A stretch of DNA of 64,000 bases, taken from positions 352,637,234 to 352,701,233 of the forward strand of contig NC_064622.1 in assembly GCF_023898315.1 (NCBI RefSeq). Direction: 5' to 3'. Origin of the DNA: Schistocerca nitens (lineage: Eukaryota > Arthropoda > Insecta > Orthoptera > Acrididae). This document shows positions 55,326 to 64,000 of this stretch, in pieces. The notes beneath the pieces were generated by a model that worked only from the letters and a program-made list of their open reading frames with translations, had not been told where the DNA came from and did no database searches. Each line of letters starts with the position of its first letter. The stretch's first letter is position 1. The position numbers and the translations under genes were made by a program.

Positions 55326-55574
55326 CTTGAGGTTGGTCATGCGCTTGACAAGTGCGATGACCTCGCAGGTGGATGCCACGTTAGTGAGGGTGGCGGTCCG
55401 GAGGTCCGCATCGAACCGCACAGTGGCAGCCACGTGGAAGACGACAGACACCTTGCTGGTGAGCATAGTAGCATCTGCAGGGCTGATCCCCAGACCCGGC
55501 TGAGTGCAGTCTCCCGCTATGGGTACCACCTTACGTAGGTAGTCGGGGCATGCCTGGCGAGCACTGCTGAAGAC
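55326..55574 (-). CDS. Fatty acyl-CoA reductase, exon A (most 5' exon seen)
   Basis: The exon encodes 83 codons beginning VFSSARQACPDYLRKVVPIA, then GDCTQPGLGIS, VSVVFHVAATVRFDADLRTA and VKRMTNLK. The pattern KV.PIAGD...PGLG, V..VFH.AATVRFD..L and N..T is diagnostic for FARs. The acceptor ctgttcttag precedes 55574 and the donor gtgaat follows AAG at 55326. It starts and ends in phase 0. The preceding exon, which should carry TGATGF-G-type NADPH binding, was not found up to 64000, so it probably lies outside. Later in the pathway the enzyme would supply fatty alcohols for wax or cuticle lipids; the exact substrate cannot be told. Confidence 0.93.
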
Positions 55575-56004
55575 CTAAGAACAGCGCAAGTAAAACACCT
55601 TACTTTGGGGCTTTATTATTCACTGTGTAATGTGTGTGGCAAAAGAATTATTAGTGGGTCTCTAAATCTTCCTTTGAGCAGATTAACTACTGGATGATGT
55701 AAGAGTGCCATTCCTCGAATTTCTTTTCAGGTGATGGGTAAATAAGTCAGCCACATATCTTATTTGGAGTACAGCGAAACTGTTCAGATTTTTAACGTTA
55801 TAGTAACATTAGTTTCAGTGAATGGTGTAACAAATGTTGAGTTTGTAAGGAATAAGAAGCTGATAATTTGTGTGGGTTGCTATTAAAACAGAGTGATTTA
55901 ATTATAATTCTAAGAACTGTTATGGGTGAACGGCAGCTTGCAATACCCTGGTTTACATGCTCAGATGACAAGCTTAGGAAGAGGAAATGCAGCGAATGCA
56001 CTGA
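55575..56004. other. FAR intron, no gene seen
   Basis: AT-rich; no gene recognised. Confidence 0.3.
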
Positions 56005-56600
56005 CTGATAAAAAAGTAAAGCATCACGAAGTACAAGAGGAAACGAAATGAAACATCACAGGTTAAGAGTATGACGTCGCACACTCTTTGTCCTGGATGT
56101 ATGTACTGTTTTGGTTGGGAAAGGTATAACAAAGTCCCAGCCTCTCCTGGCGCAAGCTTGTCCGTAACTATTGGAATTTGTTCCTGATATCCTGATTACT
56201 GAAGCAGGGACAGAGTTGAGATTTGAACTGGTTTCACACTTGTTGTACTGGGAACAGATCTTTAGATCTTGCTAGCCATAGGAGTACCTCGAAACCGCTC
56301 AGACTGTTCATAGAGGCATGTACAATGTGTGGAAGAGTATTGTTCTGTTGGAAAGTGACACCAAGATACTGTCGCATGAGAGGTAACAGAAGAGAACACA
56401 AGATGACTGTGAAATACCGTTGTGCAATCAGATTTCCCTCAATCATGTGTGACCTGAAGAGTAATACTTGATTTATCCACACACAATGACTTTTGAAAGA
56501 AAGAGACTTATCTTCATGTTGTCGCCATGCACGCCGACGATGATCATCTGGAGCAGTGAAGAACCTCGATTCATCACCGAATGATCAGCATACATAATTG
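56005..56600 (-). pseudogene. Tc1-like transposase remnant
   Basis: The minus-strand frame 56234-56482 holds LGVTFQQNNTLPHIV, a decayed second catalytic motif where the D of QQDN is N, and GFEVLLWLARSKDLFPVQQV, a decayed third block. A terminus-like ataaaaaagtaaagcatcac is at 56010-56029. It is dead and short. Confidence 0.65.
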
Positions 56601-56985
56601 AAAACGCAGTCGTTTACGTTTTGGTGTTTACGGCAGCAGACGCCTGTGACAGTGTTAGTCGACCAAATTATTATTTCACCTGGCAGTGAGGGCGCTTCGA
56701 TCAGTTTATTGTGAATTTTTATCACTAGATTTCTCTATGACACGCTGAAAAACTTCAAAAGAAACGCACAGTTGTCTTGAAATCATTCAAAGGATGATGA
56801 CTTTTCGCAACTGTACTTGTGTACTGTAATGCCACCACGTGTTTTCTGTAATTGCTACGTGACGCCAAGTGCTGTAATGTTGTGCACAGGTAGCAGCTCT
56901 CTATTCCACCGGCTATCTGACGAATGAAGCAGAATGATAAAGAGTGTTGCAGGTATTCCATTACCTGCTCTTTGGATGGCAGATA
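56601..56985. other. Non-coding stretch
   Basis: No gene recognised. Confidence 0.3.
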
Positions 56986-56987
56986 TA

Positions 56988-58409
56988 CACTCCTGGAAAT
57001 TGAAATAAGAACACCGTGAATTCATTGTCCCAGGAAGGGGAAACTTTATTGACACATTCCTGGGGTCAGATACATCACATGATCACACTGACAGAACCAC
57101 AGGCACATAGACACAGGCAACAGAGCATGCACAATGTCGGTACTAGTACAGTGTATATCCACCTTTCGCAGCAATGCAGGCTGCTGTTCTCCCATGGAGA
57201 CGATCGTAGAGATGCTGGATGTAGTCCTGTGGAACGGCTTGCCATGCCATTTCCACCTGGCGCCTCAGTTGGACCAGCGTTCGTGCTGGACGTGCAGACC
57301 GCGTGAGACGACGCTTCATCCAGTCCCAAACATGCTCAATGGGGGACAGATCCGGAGATCTTGCTGGCCAGGGTAGTTGACTTACACCTTCTAGAGCACG
57401 TTGGGTGGCACGGGATACATGCGGACGTGCATTGTCCTGTTGGAACAGCAAGTTCCCTTGCCGGTCTAGGAATGGTAGAACGATGGGTTCGATGACGGTT
57501 TGGATGTACCGTGCACTATTCAGTGTCCCCTCGACGATCACCAGTGGTGTACGGCCAGTGTAGGAGATCGCTCCCCACACCATGATGCCGGGTGTTGGCC
57601 CTGTGTGCCTCGGTCGTATGCAGTCCTGATTGTGGCGCTCACCTGCACGGCGCCAAACACGCATACGACCATCATTGGCACCAAGGCAGAAGCGACTCTC
57701 ATCGCTGAAGACGACACGTCTCCATTCGTCCCTCCATTCACGCCTGTCGCGAGACCACTGGAGGCGGGCTGCACGATGTTGGGGCGTGAGCGGAAGACGG
57801 CCTAACGGTGTGCGGGACCGTAGCCCAGCTTCATGGAGACGGTTGCGAATGGTCCTCGCCGATACCCCAGGAGCAACAGTGTCCCTAATTTGCTGGGAAG
57901 TGGCGGTGCGGTCCCCTACGGCACTGCGTAGGATCCTACGGTCTTGGCGTGCATCCGTGCGTCGCTGCGGTCCGGTCCCAGGTCGACGGGCACGTGCACC
58001 TTCCACCGACCACTGGCGACAACATCGATGTACTGTGGAGACCTCACGCCCCCCGTGTTGAGCAATTCGGCGGTACGTCCACACGGCCTCCCGCATGCCC
58101 ACTATACGCCCTCGCTCAAAGTCCGTCAACTGCACATACGGTTCACGTCAACGCTGTCGCGGCATGCTACCAGTGTTAAAGACTGCGATGGAGCTCCGTA
58201 TGCCACGGCAAACTGGCTGACACTGACGGCGGCGGTGCACAAATGCTGTGCAACTAGCGCCATTCGACGGCCAACACCGCGGTTCCTGGTGTGTCCACTG
58301 TGCCGTGCGTGTGATCATTGCTTGTACAGCCCTCTCGCAGTGTCCGGAGCAAGTATGGTGGGTCTGACACACCGGTGTCAATGTGTTCTTTTTTCCATTT
58401 CCAGGAGTG
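56988..58409 (-). mobile_element. Complete Tc1-like transposon, 1422 bp (copy 3)
   Basis: TA flanks (56986-56987, 58410-58411). Same length and ends as copies 1 and 2, inverted orientation. Confidence 0.95.
57143..58165 (-). pseudogene. Tc1-like transposase with a premature stop at codon 6 (copy 3)
   Basis: The ATG at 58163-58165 is followed by PRQR and then TGA where the other copies have GGA. The remaining frame (QLTDFERGRIVG onward) is open to the normal stop at 57143. The DDE motifs (SDESRF, QQDNARPH, SPIEHVWD) are intact with the same 32-residue spacing. A few substitutions occur, such as REAVWT for REAGWT and QHGGRE for QHVGRE. The enzyme would lack its natural start unless a downstream start is used, so this copy is probably non-autonomous. 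Confidence 0.9.
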
Positions 58410-58571
58410 TAGATATAAAGGGGATTATGAAATTATGTTTTATTATAAATAAAATAAACCTTAAGTCTTCTGCAACTGAATTTTTTTCTTGTATACCACA
58501 CATATTTTGGTGATTCATATTTTGCGTCTTCAGAGATCTGTAATAGATATAAAATTATTTAATTACATATA

Positions 58572-60722
58572 CAGGGTGAGTCACATAACATTACCGCTGG
58601 ATATATTTCGTAAACCACATCAAATACTGACGAATCGATTCCACAGACCGAACGTGAGGAGAGGGGCTAGTGTAATTGGTTAATACAAACCATACAAAAA
58701 TGCACGGAAGTATGTTTTTTAACACAAACCTACGGTTTTTTAAATAGAACCCCATTAGTTTTGTTAGCACATCTGAACATATAAACAAATACGTAATCAG
58801 TGCCGTTTGTTGCATTGTAAAATGTTAACTACATCCGGAGATATTGTAACCTAAAGTTGACGCTTGAGTACCACTCCTCCGCTGTTCGATCGTGGGTATC
58901 GGAGAGCACCGGATTACGTAGGGATCCAAAGGGAGCGGTGATGGACCTTAGGTACAGAAGAGACTGGAACAGCACATTACGTCCACATGGTAACACCTTT
59001 TTATTGGTCTTTTTCACTGACGCACATGTACATTACCATGAGGGGTGAGGTACACGTACACACGTGGTTTCCGTTTTCAATTACGGAGTGGAATAGAGTG
59101 TGTCCCGACATGTCAGGCCAATAGATGTTCAATGTGGTGGCCATCATTTGCTGCACACAATTGCAATCTCTGGCGTAATGAATGTCGTACACGCCGCAGT
59201 ACATCTGGTGTAATGTCTCCGCAGGCTGCCACAATACGTTGTTTCATATCCTCTCGGGTTGTAGGCACATCACGGTACACATTCTACTTTAACGTACCCC
59301 ACAGAAAGAAGTCCAGAGATGTAAGATCAGGAGAACGTGCTGGCCAGTTTATGCGTCCTCCACGTCCTATGAAACCCCCGTCGAACATCCTGCCAAGGGT
59401 CAGCCTAGTGTTAATTGCGGAATGTGCAGGTGCACCATCATGCTGATACCACGTACGTCGACGCGTTTCCAGTGGGACATTTTCGAGCAACGTTGGCAGA
59501 TCATTCTGTAGAAACGCGATGTATGTTGCAGCTGTTTGGGCCCCTGCAATGAAGTGAGGACCAATGAGGTGGTCGCCAATGATTCCGCACCGTACATTTA
59601 CAGTCCACGGTCGCTGTCGCTCTACCTGTCTGAGCCAGCGAGGATTGTCCACGGACCAGTAATGCATGTTCCGTAGATTCACTGCCCCGTGGTTTGTGAA
59701 ACCCGCTTCATCGGTAAACAGGTAGAACTGTAACGCATTCTCTGTTAATGCCCATTGACAGCATTTCATTCGATGATTAAAGTCATCACCATGTAATTGC
59801 TGATGTAGCGACACATGAAACGGGTGAAAGCGGTGATGATGCAGTATACGCATGACACTACTATGACTCAGTCCACCGGCTCTCGCAATGTCCCGTGTAC
59901 TCATCTATGGGTTCATGGCAACAGCAGCTAACACACCAACTGCACCCGCTTCTCCTGTGACGGGCCTATTACGGACCCGTTTGCGTGCTACGACCATACC
60001 TGTTGCATACACTTGGCGGTAGATGTTCTGCAATGTGCGGCACGTTGGATGCTCTCTGTCCGGGTACCGTTTTACATATACCCTGTAGGCTTCAGCTGCA
60101 TTTCGTCGACACTCGCCATAGATGAGTATCATCTCCGCCTTTTCAGAGTTCGAATACACCATGGTCACAGTTCCTAAAACACTACACTATCACAGACGTC
60201 TGGTAACACGGTGTACTACAGTTGGTCTGCGTGCGGAGACGAATGCAGAATAACAATAGAAGCAAGCGCTACATGCGGACACTGCGACAGCTAGACCAAA
60301 CCACAACAGTGCACTAGAGCCACACTCGTAAACACGGTCGTCATCGTAAACATGTCCCCGCAGATGCTGCTCGCCGACCGTGGCCCGTGTTTGTCACAAC
60401 ACGCAACTGAACGTCGGAGGTTTCAAGCGTCAAATTTAGGTTACAATACCTCCGGATGTAATTAACATTTTACAATTCAACAAACGGCACTGATTACGTA
60501 TTTCTTTATATGTTCAGATGTGCTAACAAAACTAACGTGGTTCCATTTTTAAAAAAAAACGTAGGTTTGTGTTAAAAAACATACTTCCGTGCATTTTTGT
60601 ATGGTTTGTATTAAACAATTACACTAGCCCCTCTCCTCACGTTCGGTCTGTGGAATCGGTTCGTCAGTATTTGATGTGGTTTACGAAATATATCCAGCGG
60701 TAACGTTAGGTGACTCACCCTG
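58572..60722 (-). mobile_element. Complete DD41D mariner, 2151 bp, with ~300-bp terminal inverted repeats
   Basis: TA flanks at 58570-58571 and 60723-60724. Ends are cagggtgagtcac and the reverse complement gtgactcaccctg. The inverted repeats 58572-58867 and 60423-60722 match along nearly 300 bp with scattered differences. The transposase lies between. Confidence 0.93.
59113..60168 (-). pseudogene. DD41D mariner transposase with two in-frame stops
   Basis: ATG at 60166-60168 (MTMVYSNSEKAEMILIYGEC). An N-terminal helix-turn-helix (AEMILIYGECRRNAAEAYRV) is followed by a second DNA-binding part (MSTRDIARAGGLSHSSVMRI). The catalytic motifs are YLFTDEAGF, YQHDGAPAHS and SPDLTSLDFFLW, with 41 residues between the second and third acidic residues. 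TAG stops lie at 59905-59907 and 59284-59286. Reading through both gives one collinear protein ending at TGA 59113-59115, so substitutions rather than indels inactivated it. Confidence 0.9.
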
Positions 60723-60724
60723 TA

Positions 60725-63080
<2,356 letters not shown>

Positions 63081-63245
63081 CACCTGATGTGGGATGTGGG
63101 TGCCAGCCCAGTATTTACCTAGTGGGATTGAGAGACCACCTAAGAAACCTCATCCACGCTGGCCAGCTCACCAATACTGCTCGTTAACCGGACCAGGTCA
63201 GGCTCGCCTCACCAAGACCTGGAAGTGGCGTGTCAGTGCAGTTGG
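63081..63245 (-). mobile_element. Possible decayed tRNA-derived SINE
   Basis: gtgccagcccagtatttacc and the following gtgggattgagagaccacct look like the body of a further SINE family, with a decayed head near 63190-63240. Low support from this window alone. Confidence 0.35.
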
Positions 63246-63689
63246 CTATCTTCACGAGTGAGGAGAGATTAAAGAAAACTAGGTTAGTCAACATCATAGG
63301 CTAGGAAAAAACAACGATACAGGAAAAGGGACTCTAGAACTAAGCGAATTGAAGGATTGCCACCAATACATTTCTCTAGATTTATAAAAGGTATATATGC
63401 TTCAAAAATTCTGGACACACAAACGGGAGCTTTGTGTGAAACAGAAGAGTTAGTAATTCAGTGAAGGATTGACTGAGTGCTCAAATTTTGAACTCACAGA
63501 AGTAAAAGAACTGTAGTCTATGCAGCCTCCTTCATGACTGTAGGACATAGTGCGGATTTGATGGTGGAGTCCTGTGGAACGATGGGGCGGAAGTGAGACA
63601 GCATTCAATTAACAGTCATTTATTTCTGAGAGTTCTCCAATCCGTCTCTCTTCGTCTCATGGCGGTCTGTGACGCTGGAATTCGTGGCA
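63246..63689. other. Non-coding stretch
   Basis: No gene recognised. Confidence 0.3.
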
Positions 63690-64000
63690 AAGCGTCTGTC
63701 GCTCAACTGAAGGGTGTGGTTTGGCTTGTTATTATGGAAATCGATGTCTTAATTGGAAGCTGAACCTTCACTTTTATCGCTGAAATCATCTCTGCCACAT
63801 ACTATGGACCCTGATAATTAGTTACAAGCTTTTTTGTTCTGCAGTTTGATGTGTACAGGTTTGTTACGAAAACCCACTGACCCACACAATATAGCAAACA
63901 TTTTCTCCACACATAGCCCAACTTCTCCTGATGTTCGAGTGACTTTGTGTTCGCTTGTTTGATCTTCAACCAAACTTCTCTTAATCATTTCTTGAACATT
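63690..64000 (-). pseudogene. Possible LTR-retrotransposon integrase C-terminal fragment
   Basis: Minus-strand translation gives WVFVTNLYTSNCRTKKLVTN followed by YQGP, then YVAEMISAIKVKVQLPIKTS. This fits the C-terminal part of a gypsy-type integrase (a basic stretch, then Y-GPY-V-I). There is at least one in-frame stop. The evidence is a short pattern match only, and the sequence continues beyond the window. Confidence 0.35.

Overview
The window is transposon-dense eukaryotic DNA, most likely from a short-horned grasshopper or locust (Orthoptera, Schistocerca-like). The reasons are the abundant tRNA-derived SINEs, the Tc1/mariner, DD41D mariner, RTE, jockey-like and Penelope elements, and one host gene whose short exons are separated by very long introns. 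There are no bacterial operons, no CRISPR array and no convincing functional rRNA or tRNA gene. The genus is an inference from the style of the repeats.

The one host gene I can support is a fatty acyl-CoA reductase (FAR) on the minus strand. Four exons are recognisable, at 55326-55574, 53039-53184, 49972-50081 and 22591-22774. All have GT..AG boundaries and matching codon phases, and together they read as an uninterrupted FAR segment containing the YxxxK catalytic motif. The 5' exon with the NADPH-binding glycine motif and the 3' exons were not found. The third intron is about 27.2 kb and is almost entirely nested mobile elements.

Layout. 1-2.9 kb: jockey-type LINE (minus) with a zinc-knuckle ORF1 and a truncated ORF2. 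2.9-3.5 kb: 3' end with poly(A) of another minus-strand element. 3.6-6.2 kb: Penelope-like element with an uninterrupted 832-codon RT plus GIY-YIG ORF and a hammerhead-like fold at its 5' end. 7.2-8.6, 36.7-38.2 and 57.0-58.4 kb: three near-identical 1422-bp Tc1-like elements, two with intact 340-codon transposases. 9.2-10.2 kb: foldback element. 11.8-12.9, 40.7-41.7 and 47.4-49.0 kb: decayed copies of a second Tc1-like family. 15.9-16.4, 38.9-39.9, 50.2-51.6 and 56.0-56.6 kb: further Tc1-like remnants. 20.6-22.3 kb: decayed pogo-like transposase. 23.1-34.4 kb: nested LINEs, including a nearly complete RTE (24.7-28.05 kb) next to a DD41D mariner (28.05-29.4 kb). 43.9-47.0 kb: long RTE-like LINE broken by a 265-bp palindromic insertion. 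53.3-54.4 kb: inverted-repeat element with tRNA-like arms. 58.6-60.7 kb: complete DD41D mariner with 300-bp terminal repeats. The rest is SINEs, microsatellites, homopolymer runs and AT-rich sequence with no recognisable gene.

Many insertions keep clear target-site duplications, so the nesting order can be read directly. I see no obvious new host system. The observations most worth following are the Penelope ORF with its hammerhead-like motifs, the apparent DD32E spacing of the Tc1 family, the palindromic hammerhead-bearing insertion, and the FAR gene spread across more than 33 kb of transposons.
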